A stretch of 64,000 nucleotides of DNA from Planococcus sp. 107-1 (GCF_021513255.1 NZ_CP090977.1:620001-684000); one strand, 5' to 3'. Numbered from the stretch's first letter, positions 35,798-44,669 are shown. The notes: generated from the letters alone by a model not told the origin. Translations and numbers: made by a program.

Positions 35798-38068
35798 ATG
35801 CCAGATAAAAGAGATGAAATCATTTTGCGGGGGCTCCGTGAAAATAATTTGAAGAATATTGATTTGAATATCCCGAAAGAAAAGATAAATGTATTTACCG
35901 GCCTGTCAGGTTCGGGAAAGAGCTCGGTTGTCTTTGATACGCTCGCGACGGAGAGCAGACGGCAGATGACGTTGAATTATCCGCTTTACGTCCGGCACCA
36001 GATGCCGCGGTATGAGCGGCCGGAAGCGGATTTGATGCAGAATTTAAGTCCGGTGGTCGTGGTGGAACAGAAACCGGTCCGGGGCAATTCGCGCTCGACG
36101 GTGGGCACGTATACAGACATTGATCCGCTCGTCCGGCTTCTGTTCTCACGGATCGGCAGCCCATCGATCGGTTCAGCTACTGAGTTTTCGAGTGACAGTT
36201 CGTTCGGGAAATGCCCGGAATGCAGCGGTTTCGGTGAAATCGTGGCGCCGGATGTCCACAAGCTCATCGACCACTCGAAGTCGTTGCGGGAGCGCGCGGT
36301 GAGATTCAAGCCGCTCGCACCTCCAGGCTGGCAAGGCCGGTGGATGGTGGACGGCGGGTTATTCGACCCCGATCTTCCCATCAAAGATTATCCGGAAGAT
36401 AAATACAATCTGCTCGTCTATGGGCCGAAGGAAGGCGAGCAGGCATTTAGCAGGTATTATTACAAAGTGGGCAGCCGGAACATCGAATGGGACGGCATTC
36501 TTCCGCGGTTCATTCGTTTGTACATTAACCGGGACCTTACGAAGCTGAAAAACGTTTCTCAGGAAGATGTGCTCGCGGTGACATCGCATACCCCGTGTCC
36601 GACTTGCGAAGGTTCGGGATTGAATCCGAAAGTATTGGAATCCAAAATCAACGGCCTCAACATCGCCGATTATGCCCGGCTGGAATTGACGGAACTGCTC
36701 GGTGAACTGGAAAATATAAAAGATCCGATCGGCACGTCGATTGCTGAGCAAGCTTACCCAAGTGTCAAACAGCTGGTGGATCTCGGATTGGGCTATTTGA
36801 GTCTTTCGCGGAAAATGGGGACCTTGTCGGGCGGGGAAGCACAGCGCGTGAAAATTGCCCGTCACCTCGGCAGTAGCTTGAATAACATTACGTATATTTT
36901 CGACGAACCAAGTGCAGGGCTTCATTCGGAGGAGATTGATATGCTGACGCGTATGCTGGAAGATTTACGGGACAATTACAATACGGTCGTCGTGATCGAA
37001 CACAATTTAGCGGTCATTAAAACGGCGGATGAAATCATCGAACTGGGTCCAAAAGCGGGCGTGGGCGGCGGCGAAGTGGTTTATCAAGGCACACAGGATG
37101 GCTTGAAGAAAGCTTCCGCCATCACCGATTTAGATCATAAAGTCATCATTAACGAAAATTCGCGAAAGGCGGAAGAGAGTTTCTCCATCAAAAATGCCTC
37201 GGCCAATAACTTGAAAAATGTCAGTGTGGAAATCCCGAAAAATGTATTGGTTTCGGTATGCGGCGTTTCCGGTTCCGGCAAGAGTTCTTTATTGTTCGGC
37301 GCATTTGCGGACAACTACCCCGAAACCATTGCGGTGAATCAAGGCAGCATCGGCACGTCGAGCCGTTCGACACTTGCAACCTATATGGGGATCATGGATG
37401 ATATCCGGTCGATTCTGGCAAAAGAAACCGGACAACCGGTAGGATTGTTCAGTTTTAATTCGACTGGAGCCTGTCCGGTCTGCGAAGGAAAAGGCGTCAC
37501 CACGCCGGATGTGGCGTTTGCGGATCCCGTGACGGTCACCTGTGAAGCCTGCAAAGGAACGCGGTATTCCGATGAAGCCTTGTCGCATCGTTACTTAGGA
37601 AAAAATATCGTGGAAATCTTAGAGTTGTCGATTGAAGAAACCAATCAGTATTTGAAAATGCCGAAAATCATCAAAAAAGTGGATACGCTAAAAGACGTTG
37701 GCTTAGGCTACCTGACACTCGGACAGACGACCAGTTCGCTCAGCGGGGGCGAAGTGCAGCGCCTCAAACTCGCCAGCCACTTGAAAAAAGAAGGACAGAT
37801 CTATTTGCTGGATGAGCCGTCACTCGGTCTGCACACAAAGGATAATGCGCTTCTACTAGACGTTTTCCAAGGGCTCGTCGACAAAGGGAATTCGGTCATC
37901 CTCATTGAACACAACCTGAACTTTATCGCCGCGAGCGATTGGGTCATCGAAATGGGCCCAGGTGGCGGGAAAAGAGGCGGCGAAGTTCTATTTGAAGGCA
38001 CGCCGGAAGCGATGTTGGAGGCGGGGACGTTGACGGCGAAGTGGTTGAAGAAGGGTTTAGAGGGGTAA
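35798..38068 (+). CDS. UvrA-like excinuclease paralogue (short UvrA2 type)
   Basis: A 756-residue tandem ABC ATPase of the UvrA family, shorter than the ~950-residue housekeeping UvrA because the UvrB-binding region is missing. Each half has a Walker A (GLSGSGKSS near residue 36 and GVSGSGKSSLLFG near 490), an ABC signature (LSGGEAQRVKIAR and LSGGEVQRLKLAS) and a Walker B (YIFDEPSAGLH and YLLDEPSLGLH). Zinc CxxC pairs occur as CPECSGFGE, CPTCEGSG, CPVCEGKG and CEACKGT. Members of this class are linked to drug tolerance rather than general repair. Start after AAAGGAGG. GC is back to the core level. Confidence 0.88.
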   Translation: MPDKRDEIILRGLRENNLKNIDLNIPKEKINVFTGLSGSGKSSVVFDTLATESRRQMTLNYPLYVRHQMPRYERPEADLMQNLSPVVVVEQKPVRGNSRSTVGTYTDIDPLVRLLFSRIGSPSIGSATEFSSDSSFGKCPECSGFGEIVAPDVHKLIDHSKSLRERAVRFKPLAPPGWQGRWMVDGGLFDPDLPIKDYPEDKYNLLVYGPKEGEQAFSRYYYKVGSRNIEWDGILPRFIRLYINRDLTKLKNVSQEDVLAVTSHTPCPTCEGSGLNPKVLESKINGLNIADYARLELTELLGELENIKDPIGTSIAEQAYPSVKQLVDLGLGYLSLSRKMGTLSGGEAQRVKIARHLGSSLNNITYIFDEPSAGLHSEEIDMLTRMLEDLRDNYNTVVVIEHNLAVIKTADEIIELGPKAGVGGGEVVYQGTQDGLKKASAITDLDHKVIINENSRKAEESFSIKNASANNLKNVSVEIPKNVLVSVCGVSGSGKSSLLFGAFADNYPETIAVNQGSIGTSSRSTLATYMGIMDDIRSILAKETGQPVGLFSFNSTGACPVCEGKGVTTPDVAFADPVTVTCEACKGTRYSDEALSHRYLGKNIVEILELSIEETNQYLKMPKIIKKVDTLKDVGLGYLTLGQTTSSLSGGEVQRLKLASHLKKEGQIYLLDEPSLGLHTKDNALLLDVFQGLVDKGNSVILIEHNLNFIAASDWVIEMGPGGGKRGGEVLFEGTPEAMLEAGTLTAKWLKKGLEG

Positions 38069-38178
38069 AAGAGTTCTTCTGAGTGGGGAGGCATTAATAA
38101 ACTTTCCGTTAAGTTTTATACAAATGAATTCTTGTTTAACTTTCTCTGGATAGAATCGTTTTTGGGCCATATAAAAAA

Positions 38179-38228
38179 ACATCTCCAATATCGTTTTTAC
38201 TTCAGGCGACATTGGAGATGGTTTTTTG
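38179..38228. terminator. Terminator after the UvrA-like gene
   Basis: Stem CATCTCCAAT / ATTGGAGATG (38180-38189 with 38211-38220) followed by GGTTTTTTG. The rest of the gap (38069-38356) is AT-rich, without an open frame, and contains ATTGTGTCGTTCCTAGGGAA at 38250, which recurs in the island (see findings). Confidence 0.8.
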
Positions 38229-38356
38229 TTTTGTTTAATTTAATTGGGGATTGTGTCGTTCCTAGGGAAATAAGGTTTCAAGTCATAAAGTACAAAAGTA
38301 TGTAGGCCATTCTAAATTATCCCTTTAAGTATTTCGTTATCCAGGAAAGAAATTAT

Positions 38357-38947
38357 CTACAGAAAGTCCTTTTTAATAACCTCAATATCCCTTCTGGTCT
38401 GCGCATGAATAAAGGCATACAGTTCTTTAGACGAATTACTCTCAATAATAATCTTGAATTTTTCTAAAAGCCGATCAAAGCCTTCAAAGTAATTACTCTG
38501 ATATGCTGGATTGTTATATATTTTTAAATACTCCTGATAATCCAGTACAGCCAATTGATCTTCCGTTTGAACTAATAAGGAATTCCAGTTCTTAATTTTT
38601 TTAGAATAGAGGGGTTTTTTAACGATTAATTCTTGTTCTTCCTCTTTATGAATTTGGGAAATGAAATTTTCTACTTCATGCTTAAGTTTAATTAATTGGC
38701 TTCTATTTTGAGTATTTAAGTCTATGGTTTTGTAGCCTTTAAACTGCTTTTTTCGAATATGATCGGCAGTATTTTCTGCTTTCTTTTCTACTTTATTGTC
38801 CTTAAAATCCTTTATTTTTTTAGTTCCGGCTGCAATTAGAGGAGCTGCGGCCGTCGCAATATCTTTATTCTCTTTTACAAACTTGAGAACTTTTGGACCG
38901 TGCACCTTTGCAGTGTCCATAACCAGTTTGACCGGTATTTTAGCCAT
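38357..38947 (-). CDS. Hypothetical helical protein, partner of the GIY-YIG gene
   Basis: A 196-residue protein, start chosen at 38947 (MAKIPVKLVMDTAKVHG) because CTAGGAGG lies just upstream; a longer start would reach into the neighbour. A small hydrophobic patch (DIATAAAPLIAAGTKK) is followed by a lysine-rich stretch and a predicted long helical region (RSQLIKLKHEVENFISQIHK). I recognise no family. It lies 63 bases after the GIY-YIG gene on the same strand. Confidence 0.65.
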   Translation of the reverse strand: MAKIPVKLVMDTAKVHGPKVLKFVKENKDIATAAAPLIAAGTKKIKDFKDNKVEKKAENTADHIRKKQFKGYKTIDLNTQNRSQLIKLKHEVENFISQIHKEEEQELIVKKPLYSKKIKNWNSLLVQTEDQLAVLDYQEYLKIYNNPAYQSNYFEGFDRLLEKFKIIIESNSSKELYAFIHAQTRRDIEVIKKDFL

Positions 38948-39010
38948 GTAAATCCTCCTAGTGGAAAATATAATAGAAATTCGTACGAAACCTGATGTTT
39001 GCACATTATT

Positions 39011-39700
39011 TTACTTTTCTTTTAGAACGCCTGCCGCAACCAAATTCTTTAAAGCACCTTTATTTTTGAACCGGAAGTATCCGCTTAACCTGTTTAAGTC
39101 TTTTTGTGTCACTGCAGATAAATCTGTAGCCAGCTCGTATTCGTTTTCAAGCTTTGTAAGCAATGTCTTCGCGAATTCTACTTGTTTTGGCGTTAATAGT
39201 TTATCTTCTTTATTTTCAACGTCTTCTCTCCTTACTGGATTTTTCTTTTCTTCAGCAGGGAAGATGGTTTGGTTAATTTCATCTGTATACTTTCCAGCTC
39301 TTATCCATGTCAGGTCTTCCTTGTTTAATGCAAACCATTCTCCTTCAAGTCTCTTGTCAGAAAAGTGTTTATGGAAAGCAACTTCTGTCTGATGATGGTT
39401 GCCAGTTTTAATGAGGAAAATAAGTTTGTTTTCGAAAGGCAATTTCACACCGAAGATATTCATTCTTTTTTCTAGATTTTTTGTCTTGCCAATTTTGAAA
39501 GAGCCGTTCATGTATTCTTGTACAAAGTAAATATAGCCGGGTGCTTTGCCTTGGAGGTCAGGCGAATCAATGATTTGTTCAAGTTCATAGCGATTTGATT
39601 CAAAAAGATAAATCTTTTGTGGCTGGATTCCAGGGGGAGTAACGAGTTGTTCAGGGGCAGTTTTAGAAGAGAAAAGTTTATTGAAAATGTTTTTTACCAT
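39011..39700 (-). CDS. GIY-YIG nuclease-like protein, T5orf172 type
   Basis: A 229-residue protein. Residues about 52-135 match the T5orf172/Mug113 variant of the GIY-YIG fold: GYIYFVQEYMNGSFKIGKTK (the two YxG-type strands and the Lys/Arg helix), KRMNIFGVKLPFENKLIFLI, and HKHFSDKRLEGEWFAL with the catalytic-type Glu. The C-terminal ~80 residues are charged and may bind DNA or the neighbour protein. Such domains cut or nick DNA in phages and mobile elements. No phage genes flank it here. It probably forms an operon with the 38357 gene. Confidence 0.75.
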   Translation of the reverse strand: MVKNIFNKLFSSKTAPEQLVTPPGIQPQKIYLFESNRYELEQIIDSPDLQGKAPGYIYFVQEYMNGSFKIGKTKNLEKRMNIFGVKLPFENKLIFLIKTGNHHQTEVAFHKHFSDKRLEGEWFALNKEDLTWIRAGKYTDEINQTIFPAEEKKNPVRREDVENKEDKLLTPKQVEFAKTLLTKLENEYELATDLSAVTQKDLNRLSGYFRFKNKGALKNLVAAGVLKEK

Positions 39701-39898
39701 GTGTGAACGTCCTCCGTCTCAGTTTTAATGTCTGATGCAATTATAACTTAAAAAAGGGAATTATTTCTTATGAATATCAAATTATGTAAATTGTAATCAG
39801 ATTTTAAGATGATTTTATTTTCATTTTCTCAAATGTTTTCCTGAAGACTTAAGAGAAAATAACAACTTGTTTAGGTTAGGGAAAGTAGAGTTAAAAAA

Positions 39899-39937
39899 AT
39901 AAGACCTGGCATCCGATTTCAGATGGCAGGTCTTTTT
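39899..39937. terminator. Terminator of the 39962 gene
   Basis: Stem AAGACCTG..CATC / GATG..CAGGTCTT with flanking A and T tracts. A near copy lies at 35561-35603 beside the tail relic. Confidence 0.75.
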
Positions 39938-39961
39938 GGTGATTTGAAAGGTGATCATTAA

Positions 39962-40417
39962 TTATTGATGAACTTCCGTAATCTCTCTCATCAACTCGAT
40001 CCAATCTTCCCGCTTAAAGTCATACAGGTCCAGTTCGATTTTGCGCAGAACCAAATGGATGCTGTCGAACTGTTCATTTGACCGGAATCGCCACCAGCTT
40101 TTCACGGTCGGCGCTTTAACGCCTGGCGCGTAATACATCAATGTACGTTCAGGGTTGACGATATCTTCTACCCGGTCCGCGTCCAAGTAATCGTGCGGGA
40201 AATCGATATAGAGGCCAAGGGCTGCTTTATGGGGCGTGATGTACCCGATTTTATGCAGAGAATCCCGGTCCTTCTTTTCAAGAGAATCACTCCAAGGCAC
40301 CGGTTTGCTGCTGGCAATCAAAAATCGGCCGTCCTCTTGCTGTTCAATCGTGCAATTTGGTAGGCTGTTAAATACTTCGAGCACTTCGCCCATTTGTTTC
40401 GTTACGGATTTATTCAC
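39962..40417 (-). CDS. Hypothetical protein
   Basis: A 151-residue cytoplasmic protein without signal or membrane segments and without a family I recognise. It is rich in Trp and Asp (WSDSLEKKDRDSLHKIGY, KSWWRFRSNEQFDSIHLVL). Start at 40417 after AAGGAGTGGC. The tail of a second copy is left at 35624-35677, so the gene was duplicated or moved within the last 4 kb. Confidence 0.65.
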   Translation of the reverse strand: MNKSVTKQMGEVLEVFNSLPNCTIEQQEDGRFLIASSKPVPWSDSLEKKDRDSLHKIGYITPHKAALGLYIDFPHDYLDADRVEDIVNPERTLMYYAPGVKAPTVKSWWRFRSNEQFDSIHLVLRKIELDLYDFKREDWIELMREITEVHQ

Positions 40418-40574
40418 GTTGCCACTCCTTCAATTAAACTATTCGTCCTATCATAATTCAAAACCCCATTGCTGTAAATAACCATAGGCTCTCTATCAAA
40501 AGAATCCGCTTGATCGAAATGAAAAATCGCCCCGCTTTCAAAAGAGGAAAGAGTAGACGATTTAAAAGGATTTA

Positions 40575-41600
40575 TTAGCAGCCAGCTTTTGAAATGGTTC
40601 GTCCGCTTTTGCCGAGCGCATAGTAGATGCCGTGCTGCAGGCTTTTCAGGCATTCGAATTTGTTCAAGTCGTTGCCGGATTGGGCAATCACCATCGCCAG
40701 TTCCGGCGACACGCCGACCAATATCGTTTCGATGCCGAGCAGGCGGGCAGAAGCGCCGAGTTTATCGATCAGCCGCGCTGTGTGTTCAGAAATGTGTTTG
40801 TGCAGACCGGTCAGATCAAGCAAGAGGTAATGCGCCCGGTGTCTCGGCAATTCACTCAAAGTGTTGAGGATCAAATCTTCCGAACGGTCTTCATCGTAGT
40901 TGCCGATCATCGGCACGACCACGATGTTTTCCAATACCGGGATGATCGGCGACGAAATTTCTTTCACCAAATTCTGCAGCATCTTCGTTTTCTCATCAAC
41001 CATTCGCTCGAGTTCTTGAATCTTTAGAGCTTCCTGTCTTCTGGACATCTCGTGGATGTTCGATTGCACGGTGATGTCGGAAGGATAGTATTCAACGATG
41101 CTGTAGGCATTTTCTTCATTCTGATATTGGACGGTTTTGTACCAGAAGTTCGTGCCGAAAAGGCCGGTGAATACGCCGGCGTAATGAGAAGGAACAAATA
41201 TGCCATCGAGGCCTTTCTGTTTTTGCTGGTTCATTTTAAATTCCCAGTCATCTTGTATATGAAGTGTGAATTGTTTCGTCTCTTCGTTTATCTTCACAAT
41301 TTTGGCTTTTCCCCAGCCGGCGGAAGCATATGTATTGGCTAACCATTCGACTACATTTGACGTGTTGATGTTTTTCATGTGCAAAAACCCTTCGCCAACG
41401 ACGACGCCTTGGCGGAAACCGGTCGTTTCCAACACCAGTTTTGTTGCTTCCGTTCCTGCAATTTCCCGGATAGAGTCAAAGAAGGTTTCCATGGCTGAAA
41501 TCCAAAAGAACACGACGTCTCCGCCATCGAATAATACTTCCGCTGTCTCTAAATCCCATTTCAAATCCACATCGCCGACTGTAATTTGTTTTTTCGTCAT
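40575..41600 (-). CDS. STAS-domain protein, RsbR-like
   Basis: A 341-residue cytoplasmic protein. The N-terminal part (residues about 50-185) resembles a V4R-like ligand domain (FRQGVVVGEGFLHMKNINTS, PSHYAGVFTGLFGTNFWY). A coiled linker (about 198-225) leads to a C-terminal STAS domain (residues about 228-335) with VVPMIGNYDEDRSEDLI and LLLDLTGLHKHISEHTARLI. In stressosome proteins this domain takes part in partner switching and is phosphorylated. The signal sensed is unknown. No rsb genes are adjacent. Start after AGGAGGAAT. Confidence 0.75.
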   Translation of the reverse strand: MTKKQITVGDVDLKWDLETAEVLFDGGDVVFFWISAMETFFDSIREIAGTEATKLVLETTGFRQGVVVGEGFLHMKNINTSNVVEWLANTYASAGWGKAKIVKINEETKQFTLHIQDDWEFKMNQQKQKGLDGIFVPSHYAGVFTGLFGTNFWYKTVQYQNEENAYSIVEYYPSDITVQSNIHEMSRRQEALKIQELERMVDEKTKMLQNLVKEISSPIIPVLENIVVVPMIGNYDEDRSEDLILNTLSELPRHRAHYLLLDLTGLHKHISEHTARLIDKLGASARLLGIETILVGVSPELAMVIAQSGNDLNKFECLKSLQHGIYYALGKSGRTISKAGC

Positions 41601-41837
41601 CTTAAGTATTCCTCCGATTCACTGGCTATTCTCATTAGTTAACTAACGTTGAACATAAGTTCCGTATGTTATTCCCCAAGCTGCAGAAAACTATGCACTC
41701 CAAAATAAAAATTTTTTGTCTATAGAGCGGAACCTACGCGGGTTATAATCAAACCAGGAGAATTCTCAGAAACTTAAACAATCGATAGATCTCTTGGAAG
41801 GTATGGCGTTTTCAAGGGGAAATCAACGGGGGTCAAT

Positions 41838-42509
41838 ATGAAAACACATTACTATTTAGGATGGTTCACTCAATTCTTCCCGGAACAACTTGGGAAGTGG
41901 ATACAGAAGGATATTAAGGATAGGAAATCGCTTGTGATAATCAGCGGAAATCCGTGGGGTAATGAAGAGGACGGGACTTCGGAACTTTCGTGGCTTGCTC
42001 ATGAAGGGATCCGGTTTGAAGAATATCACCGGATCCATTCACGAGTGCCGATAGATGAGGCTCATACTTTGCTTCAGAATGCTTCTGCTATTTTCCTGTT
42101 GGGCGGAAATACGCTTGAACAAAACCGCTTTTTGGCAGACTATGGTCTGGCGAAGGAGATCCGGAAAAGCGAGGCTGTTGTGCTCGGAGCAAGTGCGGGT
42201 GCCATTAACATGTCAGCCAAATGGTTCTGCTCAAGAAACTTTGGATATGAAGTAGAGGAGAGTTCCGTTTACGATGGCGTGGGTCTTGACGATTTTTCAG
42301 TGCTGTCCCATTTTGATCTGGAAAACAATATGGACATGGTTCAAAAAGAGCTGTCCCATTTATCGAAGGAAATGAACATCTATGCGTCGAACAAGGATTG
42401 CGGCATTCGCGTTAATGGAGAAAAAATCGATATCTTCGGCGATGTATATTTGATTTCCCATGCAGAGATTCGGAAACTGGATGAAACGTCTGTTTCGGAG
42501 CTAGTTTAA
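41838..42509 (+). CDS. Peptidase S51-like protein
   Basis: A 223-residue protein of the dipeptidase E/cyanophycinase clan with a class I glutamine-amidotransferase-like fold. The nucleophile elbow GASAGAINMS holds Ser119; LLGGNTLEQNRFL is the family glycine-rich segment before it and a His in LSHFDLE may complete the site. Members split Asp-X dipeptides or are of unknown use. It is monocistronic. Confidence 0.8.
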   Translation: MKTHYYLGWFTQFFPEQLGKWIQKDIKDRKSLVIISGNPWGNEEDGTSELSWLAHEGIRFEEYHRIHSRVPIDEAHTLLQNASAIFLLGGNTLEQNRFLADYGLAKEIRKSEAVVLGASAGAINMSAKWFCSRNFGYEVEESSVYDGVGLDDFSVLSHFDLENNMDMVQKELSHLSKEMNIYASNKDCGIRVNGEKIDIFGDVYLISHAEIRKLDETSVSELV

Positions 42510-42539
42510 TCCTTAATATATGCATATGACTTTCTTCTA

Positions 42540-42674
42540 AAGTGGTTGGTGGGAATGGAAGCGGCGACTCCTGCGGGAACAACACGAGCGGAAGACCTCT
42601 GACTGAGCACAGCGAAGGAAGGTCTGAAACCGTGCCCGCGGAAAGCGTCCGCTGGAATGGACACCAGCCACTTT
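42540..42674. repeat. Bacillales extragenic palindromic element
   Basis: The ends AAGTGGTTGGTG and CACCAGCCACTT are inverted repeats with one mismatch. Between them lie GGCGACTCCTGCGGGAACA and CCCGCGGAAAGCGTCCGCTG, the blocks of a repeat seen between genes in many Bacillales genomes. The whole can fold as a long branched hairpin. It lies between two converging genes and may end transcription. Confidence 0.7.
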
Positions 42675-42690
42675 TGGGACAACTCCGTTT

Positions 42691-43557
42691 TTAATCCATT
42701 AAACGCTTCCTGCTTTTATTCAAATTCCGAACGAGCCAAAGGATAAAAAGAAGCAGCAACGCCGAGCTGATAATTAGCGTAATAAGGTTTGGCACAGCTT
42801 TTGTATTCAAGTCGTTCATGCTCGTCACCACCAGCCATTCTGGAAAAGAAGGGTCGACGGCGTATTGGAAAACAGAGAGGACGTTGTTAAACAGGTGGAG
42901 CAGAATCGGTACCAGCAGCGTGCCAGTTTTTAAATACAGGAGGGAAGCCACTACTGCAAATAGGAAAGCACCGAAGATATTAATGTGAAACGCGCTGAAA
43001 ATGAGGCTGGATAAGCCGACGCCTTTCCATAAACCAAGTGATGCAACGAGCCGGTGCATGAGCACGCCGCGGAAGACGAATTCTTCTGCAATCGGCGCGA
43101 TGACCGCGATGATGAAACCGTTCGCGGCGAGATACCACAATTCACCCGGAAGCGGCTGCGGGGTGAGCGCGATTTCGACGGCAATTGGGGAGACGGATAC
43201 GAGCCCCCGCAGCATCAGCCAGTAGATGCTGAGGGAAAATGCCATGACGAGCAAGGTGAGCCCGGCGATGGGCAGAAGCCAGCGTGCGGTGCCTTTGAAA
43301 AAGAAAATTTGGCGCACTTTGATGCCGTATTTCCGGAAATAGAAGCTGCAGATCCAAATGGGCAGGACGGTGTAAAAAGCCAGGAGAAAGACGGTCAATT
43401 GAAGATAGGTGCTGCCAGCAGCTTGCAGCAAGAGAGAAATCGATACAATGGCGGCGACTGTCATAATGCCGATTACATACCGGGAACGCATCTCTTCAAA
43501 CATCCGCATCGCTTCCTTTTGGAGGTTTTTATTCAAGTTCATAGTTGTTTTCATCAT
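42691..43557 (-). CDS. CPBP-family intramembrane metalloprotease
   Basis: A 288-residue membrane protein with about eight hydrophobic segments. The CPBP (Abi) motifs are visible: APIAEEFVFRGVL (the EExxxR pair), then FSAFHINIFGAFLF and the later HLFNN. These form a glutamate/histidine site within the membrane. Members process CAAX-type or other membrane proteins; the substrate is unknown. The start is uncertain: ATG at 43557 has no good ribosome site, while ATG at 43509 or 43503 follows AAAAGGAAG. Confidence 0.85.
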   Translation of the reverse strand: MMKTTMNLNKNLQKEAMRMFEEMRSRYVIGIMTVAAIVSISLLLQAAGSTYLQLTVFLLAFYTVLPIWICSFYFRKYGIKVRQIFFFKGTARWLLPIAGLTLLVMAFSLSIYWLMLRGLVSVSPIAVEIALTPQPLPGELWYLAANGFIIAVIAPIAEEFVFRGVLMHRLVASLGLWKGVGLSSLIFSAFHINIFGAFLFAVVASLLYLKTGTLLVPILLHLFNNVLSVFQYAVDPSFPEWLVVTSMNDLNTKAVPNLITLIISSALLLLFILWLVRNLNKSRKRLMD

Positions 43558-43793
43558 ATCATGTCAAGTTATTATAAACTAAAAATTCAGATAAATTATA
43601 GATTTTAATAGTGGGATGGCGTATAATGAGTACGAAAATAATTGCACCGGAGGATTTTATGTAAGGCTAAAGACACTCAAAAGGGAGGGCTGCGCATCAG
43701 AAATCAGAAAATCATCAAGTGACCTTATTAGCAACTGACACAGTATGCGGAAACCATTTTACTGACGACTTAACTGGAGAAGAGGAAAAAACG

Positions 43794-44366
43794 ATGCTTT
43801 ACAATATTGTGTTGTTTCTCCATATTGCGGGTGCAGTGATCATGTTTATGGCGATTGCGATTTTGGCTTTGTCGATGCTTTCCATGCTGCAATCGAAAGA
43901 CACGGAAAATGTGAAACGGTGGTCGGGCCTTGCGGTGAAAACGGATGTCTTGTTTCCGATGAGCACTTTGTTGATCATTGTGCCGGCTTTGTACCTTGTC
44001 TTTTCCACTTGGGGCTGGGGCACGGCTTGGATCAACGTCTCTTTGGCAGCACTTCTTGGCGCCAGCTTTTTAGGTCCGGTCATCAATCTTCGCCGGCTAA
44101 AAGGGATATTGGCTGCGGCTGAAGCGGAAACGGATGTGGTGCCTTCGATCAGCTTGATGAATAAAGTACGGGACCGGGTTCTGTGGAATTCCGTTTCGAT
44201 TATGGCCATGCTGGCTGTAGGGATTCTGTTCTTGATGGCGGTGAAACTCGCCTTGTTCGGTTCACTCCTTACAATGGCGCTTGCTGTCGCCATCGGCTTT
44301 GGTTTGGCGCAGTTTGTCCTGAACAAAACGAGACCGGATACTACTGCGGATCCAGTATCATTTTAA
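43794..44366 (+). CDS. DUF2269-like integral membrane protein
   Basis: A 190-residue membrane protein with five hydrophobic segments. Start chosen at ATG 43794 (MLYNIVLFLHIAGAVIMF) because AGAAGAGG lies upstream. The first helix with LHIAGA and the block SGLAVKTDVLFPMSTLLIIV fit the DUF2269 family. Function unknown. A terminator follows at once. Confidence 0.7.
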   Translation: MLYNIVLFLHIAGAVIMFMAIAILALSMLSMLQSKDTENVKRWSGLAVKTDVLFPMSTLLIIVPALYLVFSTWGWGTAWINVSLAALLGASFLGPVINLRRLKGILAAAEAETDVVPSISLMNKVRDRVLWNSVSIMAMLAVGILFLMAVKLALFGSLLTMALAVAIGFGLAQFVLNKTRPDTTADPVSF

Positions 44367-44401
44367 TAAAAAGCCGTATCCATTGAGGGATACGGCTTTT
44401 G
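44367..44401 (+). terminator. Terminator
   Basis: Stem AAAAGCCGTATC / GATACGGCTTTT with an eight-base loop, directly after the stop of the membrane protein gene. Confidence 0.85.
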
Positions 44402-44410
44402 TCTGTTCTA

Positions 44411-44460
44411 TTAAAGTAAATGCTTCGCCAGCAACCGATGAATTTCCAACTGCTTTTTCT
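44411..44460 (-). pseudogene. Tail relic of a second LLM-oxidoreductase gene
   Basis: On the minus strand 44458-44411 reads KKQLEIHRLLAKHLL and a stop, matching the C-terminus of the intact LLM protein encoded at 44670-45662 (EKRLDAYRLLAKHLL). The frame closes immediately upstream (TAG), so only about 16 codons survive. The 21-bp repeat array lies between the relic and the intact gene. Confidence 0.7.
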
Positions 44461-44504
44461 AGGAAGCGAAAGCAAGAATGATTTCGAATAAAAAACGGCT
44501 AAGT

Positions 44505-44619
44505 GCTCATAGAATCCCGATTCCTGCTCATAGAATGCTGAAAAGTGCTCATAGAACTCCCAAAAGTGATCATAGAACGTCGATAACTGCTCATAGAATT
44601 CCCGATCCCGCTCATAGAA
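44505..44619. repeat. Six copies of GCTCATAGAA at exact 21-bp spacing
   Basis: Copies start at 44505, 44526, 44547, 44568 (with one base change, GATCATAGAA), 44589 and 44610. The 11-base spacers vary but often hold CCCGAT or AAAAGT. The plus strand is open and would give a His-Arg pair every seven residues, but it has no convincing ribosome site. The constant 21-base step equals two helix turns. Confidence 0.85.
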
Positions 44620-44669
44620 TTTCAGAAGCGCTCCAGCCCCGAATAAAATCGATGAATCAGCTTACTCTT

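Noticed and set aside
44505-44619. Possible CRISPR array
   Set aside because: The repeat is only 10 bases with 11-base spacers, too short for CRISPR, and no cas genes are near.
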